Part shown: positions 7,992-16,376 of the stretch, in pieces
How the letters are laid out: every line of letters starts with the position of its first letter
Numbering within the stretch: position 1 is the stretch's first letter
Source of the DNA: Methanoculleus thermophilus
GTDB lineage: Archaea > Halobacteriota > Methanomicrobia > Methanomicrobiales > Methanoculleaceae
Direction: 5' to 3'
DNA: 64,000 nucleotides
Assembly: GCF_001571405.1 (NCBI RefSeq)
Contig: NZ_BCNX01000004.1
Coordinates: 186,001 to 250,000, forward strand
The notes under the pieces: model-generated
What the model was told of the DNA's origin: nothing
The model's input: the letters and a program-made list of their open reading frames with translations, nothing else
The model's database searches: none
Position numbers and translations under genes: made by a program

Positions 7992-9794
7992 ATGGTGCTC
8001 ACCCTTGAAATCATATTTATTGGCATAGCAGTGCTTTTTTTAATTAGTATCATCGCAAATAAGTTTTCGGAGCGGCTCGGGGTCCCCGCACTCCTTATCT
8101 TCCTTGTCGTCGGGATGCTCGCGGGTTCGGAAGGACCGGGCGGCATCCCGTTTGACGACCCCACGCTTGCGCAACTCATCGGGATTGTAGCACTTGTATA
8201 CATTCTCTTCTCAGGCGGTCTCGACACCCGGTGGGAGGAGATCCAGCCCGTGCTCTGGCCGGGGATCGCTCTTTCGACGGTCGGCGTCATCCTGACTGCA
8301 GTCCTGCTCGGCGCATTTGCCGTCCTGGTCCTTGGGTTCCCCCCGCTTGTAGGCTTCCTCCTCGGCGCGGTCGTCTCGTCGACCGATGCAGCGGCGGTCT
8401 TCTCGGTCCTCAGAACCGCCAGGGCCCGCCTGAAAGGAAACCTCCGGCCGTTCCTTGAGTTAGAGTCGGGGAGCAACGACCCCATGGCGGTTCTGCTCAC
8501 GACGGGGATCATCGGTCTGATCCTTGCCCCGGGTTCGTCGATCTTCGATCTCGTCCCGACGTTCGCACAGCAGATGGCGGTCGGCGGTCTCATGGGTTAC
8601 GGGCTGGGGCGGTTCACGGTCTGGTTCATCAACCGTATCAAACTGGAGACCGAGGGGCTGTACCCGGTGCTCACCCTCGCGATGGTGCTGCTGATCTATG
8701 GGCTGACCTCCGTCATCGGCGGAAATGGGTTCATTGCGGTCTACCTTGCCGGCCTTATCATTGGTAACAGTGTCATCGTTCACAAAAAGAGCCTGATCCG
8801 GTTCTACGACGGGATCGCGTGGCTGATGCAGATCGTGATGTTCCTTGCGCTAGGTCTTCTTGTCTTCCCATCGCAGCTTGTATCAGCGTTCGTTCCCGGC
8901 CTTCTCGCTGCCGTCTTCCTGATCCTGGTTGCACGACCGGTTGCCGTCATGCTCACGCTTATTCCCTGGAAGATGCCGATGAACGAGAAGGTTCTGGTCT
9001 CCTGGGTGGGACTGCGGGGCGCTGTCCCGATCATCCTCGCAACCTATCCTCTCGTCGCAGGGGTGCCGAACGCGGATGCGATCTTTAATATAGTCTTTTT
9101 CATCGTCATCTTCTCGGCGCTCGTGCACGGAACCTCGATCCCCTCAGTCGCCCGGTGGCTCGGTCTCTCCGCCCCGCTCGCAGAGACGGGCAAACTCTCT
9201 CGTGAGTTCGATGTGGACCCCGACACCTCAAGCGAGCTGGTCGAACTGGTCATCCCCCCCGACGCATCTGCGGTGGGTAAGCAGGTCGTCGACCTCGGGC
9301 TGCCGAAGGGCACCCTTATCATCCTGATGCAGAAAGGAGACGAGCGCTTCGTCCCGGTCGGCAGCACAGTCATTGGAGCCAACGATACGCTCCTCATCCT
9401 GACGACGGATGAGATGGTGGAGTCCGTCCGCGCCTGTCTCCTCACCTGCAAAGAACCGCGCAGTGTTTCCAGCTCGCCGTCTCTCGCTGAGAGTTTCTCC
9501 TGTACAGCGGTAATCGAGAAGGACCCCGACCGTGCCGAGCCGGATCAGCCGGTTGTCTTCAGGGGCCTGGCTACGGTCTCCGGGGACTGCACCGCAACCG
9601 TCTCGGAGATGGCCTGGGACTTCGGCGACGGGACGACAGACAAGGGCGAGACCGTCAGCCACGCCTACGCCGCGGCGGGAACCTACACGATCACGCTGGT
9701 TGTCACTCTCAGCGACAATACCGCCTGCCGGGCAACGACGGATATCACAGTCTACTCTGCCGAAGCGTCCGAGGGAGAGGAACAGGGTAGATAG
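7992..9794 (+). CDS. CPA1-type cation/proton antiporter with RCK_C and C-terminal PKD domain
   Basis: A 600-residue protein. Residues about 1-400 form a 12-13 helix Na+(K+)/H+ exchanger with the STDAAAVFSVLR and ESGSNDP motifs; the Asp in NDP is the ion-binding residue of the NhaP/CvrA type. Residues about 415-490 form a TrkA-C (RCK_C) regulatory domain (ELVIPPDASAVGKQVVDLGL). Residues about 505-590 form a PKD domain with WDFGDG and HAYAAAGTYTITL. RCK_C is known to sit in the cytoplasm, whereas PKD domains are usually extracellular, so this order is odd. It likely exports K+ or Na+ against protons. It ends before a T-run terminator. Confidence 0.88.
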   Translation: MVLTLEIIFIGIAVLFLISIIANKFSERLGVPALLIFLVVGMLAGSEGPGGIPFDDPTLAQLIGIVALVYILFSGGLDTRWEEIQPVLWPGIALSTVGVILTAVLLGAFAVLVLGFPPLVGFLLGAVVSSTDAAAVFSVLRTARARLKGNLRPFLELESGSNDPMAVLLTTGIIGLILAPGSSIFDLVPTFAQQMAVGGLMGYGLGRFTVWFINRIKLETEGLYPVLTLAMVLLIYGLTSVIGGNGFIAVYLAGLIIGNSVIVHKKSLIRFYDGIAWLMQIVMFLALGLLVFPSQLVSAFVPGLLAAVFLILVARPVAVMLTLIPWKMPMNEKVLVSWVGLRGAVPIILATYPLVAGVPNADAIFNIVFFIVIFSALVHGTSIPSVARWLGLSAPLAETGKLSREFDVDPDTSSELVELVIPPDASAVGKQVVDLGLPKGTLIILMQKGDERFVPVGSTVIGANDTLLILTTDEMVESVRACLLTCKEPRSVSSSPSLAESFSCTAVIEKDPDRAEPDQPVVFRGLATVSGDCTATVSEMAWDFGDGTTDKGETVSHAYAAAGTYTITLVVTLSDNTACRATTDITVYSAEASEGEEQGR

Positions 9795-9803
9795 CACCAC
9801 GTC

Positions 9804-9810
9804 TTTTTTT
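9804..9810 (+). terminator. T-run terminator after antiporter gene
   Basis: Seven consecutive T residues 10 nt after the stop codon, without a strong hairpin, fit intrinsic archaeal termination. Confidence 0.5.
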
Positions 9811-9914
9811 GGATCACGGCCCGGCGACCGTAATCCAGGTCGTCTCTTCTCCAAAATTCTCGGCGTGAGCCTCGTTGCGGCTCAAAATGGGCAAAGGGTG
9901 GTGCACTGTTCTGT

Positions 9915-12866
9915 TTACGGAGTTGGATCCTGATTTGCCAGTTTGAGCGTGAACCGGAAAGCCGCTCCTTCATCCGGGCGTCCAGGCACGCGATCCTCGA
10001 TCCAGATCCGTCCCCCGTAGCGCTCGATGAGTCTTCTGCAGATGTAGAGTCCAAGCCCCTCACCCTTCTTCCGTGCATTGCCCCGTTCGAACCGGTGAAA
10101 GAGTTTCTCCTTCACGTCGTCGGGCACACCGGGTCCATTGTCTTCAACTGAGACCAGCACCTCGCTCTCTCGCTCCTCGGCCCGGATGGTGATCTCTACA
10201 TCCGGTCCGCCAAACTTAACGCTGTTGCCGATGAGGTTTGTGAATATCGTCGGCAGGAGATTGTCTGCCAGCACCATGAGCCCCGGAACATCCTGCCGTA
10301 TTGATGCACCACGGAAGTTTCTGATCTCCTCATTCACGATCGCGTTGAGATTTACCGGCACAAACCTCGGCAGTTCTGTATGTATTCGTCGGATTGCCGC
10401 CACGTTTATAAGGATCTCAGTGCTTCGAGCGATGCTGTCGCGGAGTTTCTGGGCGTAGATCCTCTCGGTGCCATCAAGCAGATCGAGCATGAGATCGGCG
10501 TAGAGGCTCGCGACGTTGTTTGAGTTTCGGATGTCGTGCGTCATTATGTCAAGATAGAGGTTTGCCTCGCGATGCGCCTTCTCCAGACTGGCGATCTGCC
10601 TGTTTCGCTCTTCTTCGCTCCGTTTTTGATCGGTGACGTCGCGTGCGTTCACAATGAACCCCAGATCGCTCTTCCCCCGGGAGATGCTGGCACCCGTAAC
10701 GTCGAGGAAGATCCACTGTCCAGCAGAATCGCGGATTCTGACCTCGAAATGAAGTCTTGCCACGTGCTGTGCTGTTGCGATCCTCATTGCATCCACTACC
10801 GTCGAGACATCATCGGGATGTATCAGGTCGAGTATGTCCCTGCCGATGAGTCTCTCGGGATCGTAGCCCCCGATCCGCTTCATTGAGGGGTTCGCATAGG
10901 TGATCTGCCCTTTCGCATCGAGGAGCAGGATGATGTCCGACGTATTCTCGATGAGTGACCGGAAGTGCATCTCGCTCTCCAGCAGGGCGCGGTTGAGTCG
11001 GACCAGTTCATTCCTTTTCTGCTGGAGCTGCTCGGTGGTGCGCTGCAGTTCTTCATTCTGAGTCTCCATCTCTTTGGCGAACTGTTGCAATCGCTCCAGA
11101 AGATTCTGCTTCTGCGCTTCCGCCCGCTTCAGTTCCGTGATCTCTGTTCCGACAATGATGGCGCCGGTGACCTCTCCCCGTGCATCTCGCATGGGCGTCT
11201 TTATGGAGTAGAAGACCCGATCGCCAACCGTCTCCTCGAAGGTCTCGGTGTTCCCGGTCATTATCACGTGCTGGATGTTGGTTGTGATGGATCCGCCGAC
11301 CTCCGGACCGAGGAGTTCTATCAGCGTTCTGCCGAGCACTTCGCTGGTCGGTCTACCGATAATCTTGAGCATGGCGGGGTTGCACATGACAAAACGGCCC
11401 TCGCGGTCGGTAACGTAGATGGGTGCCGGTGTGTTTTCGGTGATGGCGTTGAGGATGGCGTTGGCCTTTGCGAGTTCGTCCGTACGCTCGATCACTCGCT
11501 GCTCAAGCGTCTCATTTAACCTCCTCAATGCCTCCTCGGCCCGCTTGCGTTTGGTGATATCGATACCCACCTGCAGGATACGTGGCGAGCCGTCTGTGTC
11601 GGTGAAGGGGAAGTCGAATATATCGTAATCATGACCGTCCGGACCGGTCGTCTCCCAGCGATGGGGCGCACCCGTCTTCATCACGCTGAAGGCTTCGCAG
11701 TTCTCGCAGGGCTTGGTGCGTCCAAAGAGATAATCGAAGCAGCGCCGGCCATCGGCCTCACCAAACCGTTTCCTAAAGAAGCGATTGGAAAAGGATACGT
11801 GATAGTCGGAAGATAACAGTATCACGTACACAGGCAGCGTCTCCAGAACGTCGTAGAGGCGTTTTCGCTCCATCTTCGCTGCCTCCTCCGCCCGGATACG
11901 CTCAGTTATCTCGGTTTGTAGGGCCGTATTCATCTCCTGGAGCCTCAGCGTGCGTTCCATGACGCGTACCTCCAGTTCGTCGTGCGCTCTCTGTAACGTT
12001 TCTTCGGCCAACTTGCGTTCGGTAATATCCTGGCCCTGAGCGATCACCGAGGAGACTGCCATTTGGTCATCCCCATACACGGCTGCCGAATTCCAGAGAA
12101 GTATCCTGATTTCACCGTCTTTTGTGATTATGGGGATCTCGACGGATTCCCATCGCTTCCCGGTCGTCGCCCGTCGAATATGATCCATCAACTCGTCCCG
12201 CTGTCCCTCGGGAAAGAGGATTGCCGGGGATTGACCGATGACGTCGTTTGCGGCATAGCCTGTCAGGCGTTCAAAGGCGTTGTTGAACCTGGTGATCTTG
12301 AGATCTGCGTCCCAGACGATGATGGGAGCGTTCGCGTAGGTGATCAGATTCTCCAGGTACTGAGTCATCTCGCGCAGTGAGCGTTCGCTCTCCCTCAGTT
12401 CGTCCAGGTTCTGCCTCAACTTTCCTTGCGTCTCCGCCAGGTCCTTGTAGGCATTGCTGAGTTCTCTATTCTTGCGGACCAATTCCTGTTCAGTACGGAT
12501 GCGTTCCTGCGCGTAACGTATCGATCGTGCAAGCGACAGACTCGTCAACTGGTCTTTTGCAAGATAATCCTGCGCCCCCATCTGATGTGCCGCAAAGTAG
12601 GTCTCTTCATCGTTGCGTTCGGAGAGGACCACGATGGGGGTGCCAGGTGCGTGCCTTCGCACGGCCCTGACCGTATCGATGCCCTGGCTGTCCGGGAGGT
12701 CCAGATCGAGGAGGATGAGATCGAGTTCTTCTTTCTGCAGGATGGATAGCCCGGACGAGAGGTCCTGCGCGGACCTGATCTCGCTATCGGGCAACTGTGG
12801 GCTGGCGAGCAACTGGTGTATCGTCTTTAGATCAGCCGGATTATACACAATTACCAGGATCTTCAT
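9915..12866 (-). CDS. Hybrid sensor kinase: REC, four PAS domains, histidine kinase
   Basis: The 983-residue soluble protein begins with a receiver domain (phospho-acceptor Asp54 in ILLDLDLPD, Lys in YLAKD), then a coiled coil, then four PAS domains starting near residues 170, 335, 465 and 635. The second PAS carries a CENC pair that could bind metal or sense redox. The kinase part has His777 in THDIRN, an N box (NLIGNSVKFGG), VEDNGPGVP and GEGLGLYIC. No membrane helix is present, so it senses an internal signal. A receiver at the N-terminus means it can be fed by another kinase; no partner gene is adjacent. Start at ATG 12866 is chosen because the REC fold begins exactly there (MKILVIVYNP). 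Confidence 0.9.
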   Translation of the reverse strand: MKILVIVYNPADLKTIHQLLASPQLPDSEIRSAQDLSSGLSILQKEELDLILLDLDLPDSQGIDTVRAVRRHAPGTPIVVLSERNDEETYFAAHQMGAQDYLAKDQLTSLSLARSIRYAQERIRTEQELVRKNRELSNAYKDLAETQGKLRQNLDELRESERSLREMTQYLENLITYANAPIIVWDADLKITRFNNAFERLTGYAANDVIGQSPAILFPEGQRDELMDHIRRATTGKRWESVEIPIITKDGEIRILLWNSAAVYGDDQMAVSSVIAQGQDITERKLAEETLQRAHDELEVRVMERTLRLQEMNTALQTEITERIRAEEAAKMERKRLYDVLETLPVYVILLSSDYHVSFSNRFFRKRFGEADGRRCFDYLFGRTKPCENCEAFSVMKTGAPHRWETTGPDGHDYDIFDFPFTDTDGSPRILQVGIDITKRKRAEEALRRLNETLEQRVIERTDELAKANAILNAITENTPAPIYVTDREGRFVMCNPAMLKIIGRPTSEVLGRTLIELLGPEVGGSITTNIQHVIMTGNTETFEETVGDRVFYSIKTPMRDARGEVTGAIIVGTEITELKRAEAQKQNLLERLQQFAKEMETQNEELQRTTEQLQQKRNELVRLNRALLESEMHFRSLIENTSDIILLLDAKGQITYANPSMKRIGGYDPERLIGRDILDLIHPDDVSTVVDAMRIATAQHVARLHFEVRIRDSAGQWIFLDVTGASISRGKSDLGFIVNARDVTDQKRSEEERNRQIASLEKAHREANLYLDIMTHDIRNSNNVASLYADLMLDLLDGTERIYAQKLRDSIARSTEILINVAAIRRIHTELPRFVPVNLNAIVNEEIRNFRGASIRQDVPGLMVLADNLLPTIFTNLIGNSVKFGGPDVEITIRAEERESEVLVSVEDNGPGVPDDVKEKLFHRFERGNARKKGEGLGLYICRRLIERYGGRIWIEDRVPGRPDEGAAFRFTLKLANQDPTP

Positions 12867-13487
12867 GCTGGAGCCCCACTTAGGGACAATAGGGTTCTGG
12901 CCGAGAGTCCGCTCTCCTCGACTGAGTGCGTCGCTGTTGCAGACCTCGCGTGTTGTAGCGACGCTAGGGTGCAATCGGTTGCGAGGGATTGGTCCAGTAT
13001 TCGCGCGTTCCGAAAAGCAGCCTTGATCTCCCAAGGGATTTTGCACTCCTCCCTTTCCGGGTGCTTTAGGTCGAGAGATGTGACCTCAAGCGACGCGAGA
13101 TCCATGGATTTTGTTTCGATGCTCCGATAGAACGCGAAACCTGCCTGGGTCTGAGTGCGGAACGCTCGTCGTCCTTCCCGCAGAAAACGCCGTTCGGGTC
13201 TGCTGCAATAAAGCAGTTGGTGAACGCCCGGCTGTAGCCTCAACGTCGATCATTGGTGTATCACCTGGGGCTTTGTTGATGTTCGCCGTATACGCCGCAA
13301 AGAACTCTTCCATCATTCTCCAGCGCGCACCAGGCTCCATACCCTTCTTGGGCGAGTGCAACTCTTAATATTTTTTTATTTCTTCCGCTCCATCCGACTT
13401 CTCTATTCTCCTGGTCGTTAATCGTGTCAGGGTCATCAGAGACAGCTCTATTGATCCCCGTAGATCACCTCCAGGTCGGACAGAATC
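12867..13487. other. Long intergenic stretch upstream of kinase gene
   Basis: About 620 bp without a supported gene. Short frames on the minus strand (for example around 13086-13361) show no familiar motif and overlap each other. A T/A-rich patch (TTAATATTTTTTTA at 13364-13377) could hold a minus-strand promoter for a long kinase leader. It may contain decayed coding sequence I cannot recognise. Confidence 0.4.
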
Positions 13488-13498
13488 GTTATATGTGG
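13488..13498 (+). promoter_or_regulatory. TATA box of secreted hydrolase gene
   Basis: GTTATATGTGG is followed after about 46 nt by the ATG at 13538, leaving a leader of about 20 nt that includes the GGGAGGAGA ribosome-binding site. Confidence 0.55.
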
Positions 13499-13537
13499 TG
13501 AGTTGGATGGGGGTGCACCCATGGTGGGAGGAGACTC

Positions 13538-14305
13538 ATGAGAAACGCCATCCTGCTTGTAGTGATTGTATCCCTGCTCTTCCTTGCCGGCTTCGCCGGT
13601 GCCAGCGATGTGGGCACAGCAGGGATGCAGAACGGAACGACGGTAAACATCCAGAGCGGCGGCCAGAGTTATCCGGCCTACATCACGACACCCGGGGACG
13701 GCGGGCCGTACCCGGCCGTGGTGCTGATCCACTCCTTCAACGGGCTTGAGCCCGGTTACCAGGTTATGGCCGACCGGCTTGCTACGGAAGGGTTTGTCGT
13801 CATCGCCCCCGAGTGGCAGACCTTCGCACAGACGCCGGAGGATGCCGTGATGGAGGGGTTGATCCGGGATACGGTCGCGTATCTTGAGACCCGGCCGGAG
13901 GTCAACTCAAGCAGCATCGGGCTTACGGGGTTCTGCGCGGGCGGACGCTACACGATGCTCTTCCTGCCGCTGATCGAGGAGTTCAGTGCGGGTGTCGCCT
14001 GGTACGGCTTCCCCTACTCCGGAGGGCAGGCGAACGGAACTCCTCCGGCGGAGTTCATCGAGAACATCACCGACCCGATGCTGATCATCCACGGCACTGC
14101 GGATGAGGCGAGCCCCGTGGGCGATATCTATCGGTATGCAACCGATCTCGATGCGGCCGGGAAGTACTTCGAGCTCAAGGTCTACCAAGGCGAGCCGCAT
14201 GGGTTCATGATCGGGGGGGACGGGCAACTGGTGGAGACGCCCGTTGCGGAGAGCGCCTATCTGGAGATGGTGGGGTTCTTTAAGCAACGACTCTCAGGCA
14301 CGTAA
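13538..14305 (+). CDS. Secreted dienelactone hydrolase family protein
   Basis: The 255-residue protein starts with a signal peptide (MRNAILLVVIVSLLFLAGF, cleavage likely near Ala22). The mature part is an alpha/beta hydrolase with nucleophile Cys in GFCAGG, Asp in HGTADEASP and His in GEPHGF, the Cys-Asp-His triad of dienelactone hydrolases rather than Ser. It should hydrolyse an ester or lactone outside the membrane; the substrate is unknown. The N-terminal part lacks a lipobox, so it is released or held otherwise. The stop codon lies inside the loop of a strong hairpin (see the hairpin array). Confidence 0.85.
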   Translation: MRNAILLVVIVSLLFLAGFAGASDVGTAGMQNGTTVNIQSGGQSYPAYITTPGDGGPYPAVVLIHSFNGLEPGYQVMADRLATEGFVVIAPEWQTFAQTPEDAVMEGLIRDTVAYLETRPEVNSSSIGLTGFCAGGRYTMLFLPLIEEFSAGVAWYGFPYSGGQANGTPPAEFIENITDPMLIIHGTADEASPVGDIYRYATDLDAAGKYFELKVYQGEPHGFMIGGDGQLVETPVAESAYLEMVGFFKQRLSGT

Positions 14306-14408
14306 GTGCCTGAGAGGAGTTCGAGAAAAATGCTCTGCATTTTTCGAGTGGCGCCTGGCGGGTGCGTGAGCACCGGCTGGCGTTGGAGGAAAATGCGCAA
14401 GCATTTCC
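14291..14408. repeat. Array of four consecutive hairpins, three with GNRA tetraloops
   Basis: Hairpin 1, 14291-14316: an 11-bp perfect stem with loop GTAA, straddling the end of the hydrolase gene. Hairpin 2, 14321-14347: AAAAATGC/GCATTTTT stem with a 3-nt loop and an outer TCG/CGA clamp. Hairpin 3, around 14361-14374: GGTGC/GCACC with loop GTGA. Hairpin 4, 14388-14408: GGAAAATGC/GCATTTCC with loop GCAA. The order stem-loop-stem-loop with GNRA loops suggests a folded RNA or an extragenic repeat, not a simple terminator. It lies between two convergent genes. Confidence 0.7.
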
Positions 14409-14440
14409 GCTCGGACTCTTGGCTGATCCCCACTATCCGG

Positions 14441-15217
14441 TCATTTTTCAGATGAATAGAGCCTGTTGCTCCGTTCGATCTTTTTCAGCACTTTTCCCCA
14501 CGACTCCGTGATGAGGAAACTCTCCTCCATGAAGCCGACCACCTTCTCAAACTTCTTCATGGGAAAAGCCATCGTCAGGACGTCTGTCGGGACGCAAGGC
14601 CGTGCCGAGGGGTCGAACATCCCGAGGACCGCCCGCGGGTTCTCGCTCTGCTGCTCAAGCCACGGGAAGTAAAAGATAGAACTGCACCCGGCGCCAAAGG
14701 GGCAGAAGACGCCGTTCGGGTCGGCCCGGTCGAAGTTTGCAAGCGTGAAGAGACCGGAGAGCACCTCGGGCCGCGCGAAGAATACGACGGCGTCCGGGTT
14801 GTCGGCGTCCGTGAGGTTATCCCAGCGCTTGAAGACGATGCTCTTCCCCGCCGTCGGGACCCGGACGGTCCCCTTGTCGAGTTCGTCGACGATCTCCGGC
14901 GTCTGCTTGTAGCGCTCCCCCTCGATCTCGCCGGGTTTTCCGTAGGAGAGGAAGTAGCGAAAGCCAGGGAACCGCTCGGCGTCGTAGCCGAGGTAGAACC
15001 TCCCGCCGCGGCACCCGATAGACTCTTCAGAGAAGACGAGGTTTTTGCCGTTTCGCACCCTTGCAAGGTCGCAGACGAAGCACCTCCAGCCCTTCGGGGT
15101 GGGGGCCTTCTCCACCCCGTCGGTCGGACCACCGACCTCGAAGGCGATCGGGAGTTCCGTCCCCGGGAAGTATTTTTCGTGGAGCTTAATGTAGGTGTCA
15201 CGCAATGCAGTGTCCAT
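14441..15217 (-). CDS. DUF169 family protein
   Basis: A 258-residue soluble protein with the DUF169 hallmarks: LPIAFEVG (the usual PVAV strand), a WRCFVCDL Cys pair, GCRGGRFYLG, a PDAVVFFARPE segment and a late CS in GAGCSSI. Cysteines are conserved but biochemistry is unknown; the family is frequent in methanogens and anaerobic bacteria and often lies near redox or corrinoid genes. Start at ATG 15217 is chosen because GGAAG lies 8 nt upstream; GTG 15226 would leave no room for it. It converges on the hairpin array. Confidence 0.82.
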   Translation of the reverse strand: MDTALRDTYIKLHEKYFPGTELPIAFEVGGPTDGVEKAPTPKGWRCFVCDLARVRNGKNLVFSEESIGCRGGRFYLGYDAERFPGFRYFLSYGKPGEIEGERYKQTPEIVDELDKGTVRVPTAGKSIVFKRWDNLTDADNPDAVVFFARPEVLSGLFTLANFDRADPNGVFCPFGAGCSSIFYFPWLEQQSENPRAVLGMFDPSARPCVPTDVLTMAFPMKKFEKVVGFMEESFLITESWGKVLKKIERSNRLYSSEK

Positions 15218-15323
15218 ACGGGTCACTTCCGGGGGAACGGCAATGAATGTTCTGATCCGCCTCCCGGGATGGTGCGTGTGCGGCCGGCGGCAGCCCGGAG
15301 GTCTACCCGGAACGAATCAAAAC

Positions 15324-15333
15324 GTTAATATTG
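15324..15333 (+). promoter_or_regulatory. TATA box of HTH/DUF1673 operon
   Basis: GTTAATATTG is centred about 26 nt before the ATG at 15355, with no ribosome-binding site between, so the first gene is probably read leaderless. Confidence 0.5.
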
Positions 15334-15353
15334 TCAACCTCTGAATGTTGACG
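15332..15353. promoter_or_regulatory. Palindromic operator candidate
   Basis: GTCAAC at 15333-15338 and GTTGAC at 15347-15352 form a perfect inverted repeat with an 8-nt spacer, extended by one base on each side. It lies between the TATA box and the start codon, where a bound dimer would block initiation, which fits autoregulation by the HTH protein (inference). Confidence 0.55.
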
Positions 15354-15354
15354 C

Positions 15355-15801
15355 ATGCCACTCCCCTTAAACGACCGGCAGTTCGCGTTCTGGAGGCTTC
15401 GCCGGAGCGGTCTTCCCAACATCCAGATCGCGGACCGCTTCAAGATATCCCGCCAGGCGGTCTCGAAGGCGCTGCTTGCCATGGACCGGAAGGTCGAGGA
15501 GACGCTTATCGATATGGCGCGGGCAAACCGGATCGAGGTCGAGCGCCTGAACGCGGAACTTGGTGTCCTCTTCGGGCGCTCTGTCCCGTTTGACACTGCG
15601 GCCGTCGTCTTTGTCTCGGCAGACCACGGGGTGCAGGTCTGGTACGAGCACGAGGGCGACTGCGGCACATGCTCTCAGTATGCCCGGTGCATCGAGCTCC
15701 TCTGGGGATACGCGGACGAACTGGGGATTACGCTTGAAAAGACCGACGATCCGACCAGGCTGGCCGACGAACTCTTTGCAAAACTCCGGGAGATGGTATG
15801 A
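15355..15801 (+). CDS. HTH transcriptional regulator with Cys-rich sensor segment
   Basis: The product is 148 residues. Residues about 5-45 form a helix-turn-helix (IADRFKISRQAVSKALLAMD). Then comes a long helix (residues 46-75) likely for dimerisation and a small alpha/beta domain with CGTCSQYARC, that is C-x2-C-x5-C, which could bind a metal or sense redox state. Its stop overlaps the next start (ATGA), so it heads the DUF1673 operon. It most likely controls its own operon through the palindrome upstream. Ligand and target are inferred, not shown. Confidence 0.7.
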   Translation: MPLPLNDRQFAFWRLRRSGLPNIQIADRFKISRQAVSKALLAMDRKVEETLIDMARANRIEVERLNAELGVLFGRSVPFDTAAVVFVSADHGVQVWYEHEGDCGTCSQYARCIELLWGYADELGITLEKTDDPTRLADELFAKLREMV

Positions 15802-16376
15802 TGCCCCTCCTGGAGACGATCCGGGCCTACCTGGGCTGGTGCCCCCTGCAGGCGTCGATGCGGACGGATCTCGCAATCCGGCCGGCAGCGACCGCAGCGG
15901 CGGGCGGGAAGGACTGGGCCCCGGGACTGAAACCCGGGTGGCGGCACCGCTACCACAACCAGATTCTCGTCGCGGCGCTCTTTATTTTTGTCGAGGATGC
16001 TTTCGGGTACCCTGCCGTATGGACGGGCCTCGCCATTGGGGTGGGAGCGGCCCTCGGTTTCCTGCTCAGTTACCGGAAGCAGTATGCACGGGTTGCCGCC
16101 GGCGAGTTCGTCAGGGACAACATGACCCGGAGACAGCGCATCGTCCGGTCTCTGAGTCTGCCGGTGGCCTCCGTTCTCCTCGCCGCCGTTATGGCGTATT
16201 TTGTTCTGGGCGGGATGTTCGACCGGATTCTCGGGCTCATGCTGGGCATGTGTCTCATCTGCTGGACCTGGTACGGCCTCACGACCCTCTGGGAGCGCCG
16301 GCACAAGGCGATCATGATCGCGGAGTGGGGGTCGGTGTATACCGTGGATACGGCAACAGAGGGTGAACGCGTATGA
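15798..16376 (+). CDS. DUF1673 family membrane protein (1 of 3)
   Basis: A 192-residue protein beginning with the family signature IRAYLGWCP. After a short soluble linker it has two hydrophobic helix pairs (ILVAALFIFVEDAFG..VWTGLAIGVGAALGFLL and SVLLAAVMAYFVLGGMF..LMLGMCLICWTWYG). It lacks the C-terminal basic PKD-like soluble tail of its two neighbours and is the most diverged of the three. ATG 15798 overlaps the regulator stop; ATG 15801 is an equally good start. Function of DUF1673 is unknown. Confidence 0.65.
   Translation: MMPLLETIRAYLGWCPLQASMRTDLAIRPAATAAAGGKDWAPGLKPGWRHRYHNQILVAALFIFVEDAFGYPAVWTGLAIGVGAALGFLLSYRKQYARVAAGEFVRDNMTRRQRIVRSLSLPVASVLLAAVMAYFVLGGMFDRILGLMLGMCLICWTWYGLTTLWERRHKAIMIAEWGSVYTVDTATEGERV

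Noticed and set aside
13086-13361. 91-codon minus-strand frame upstream of the sensor kinase
   Set aside because: No motif, overlaps another unsupported frame and has no binding site; kept only as part of an intergenic note.
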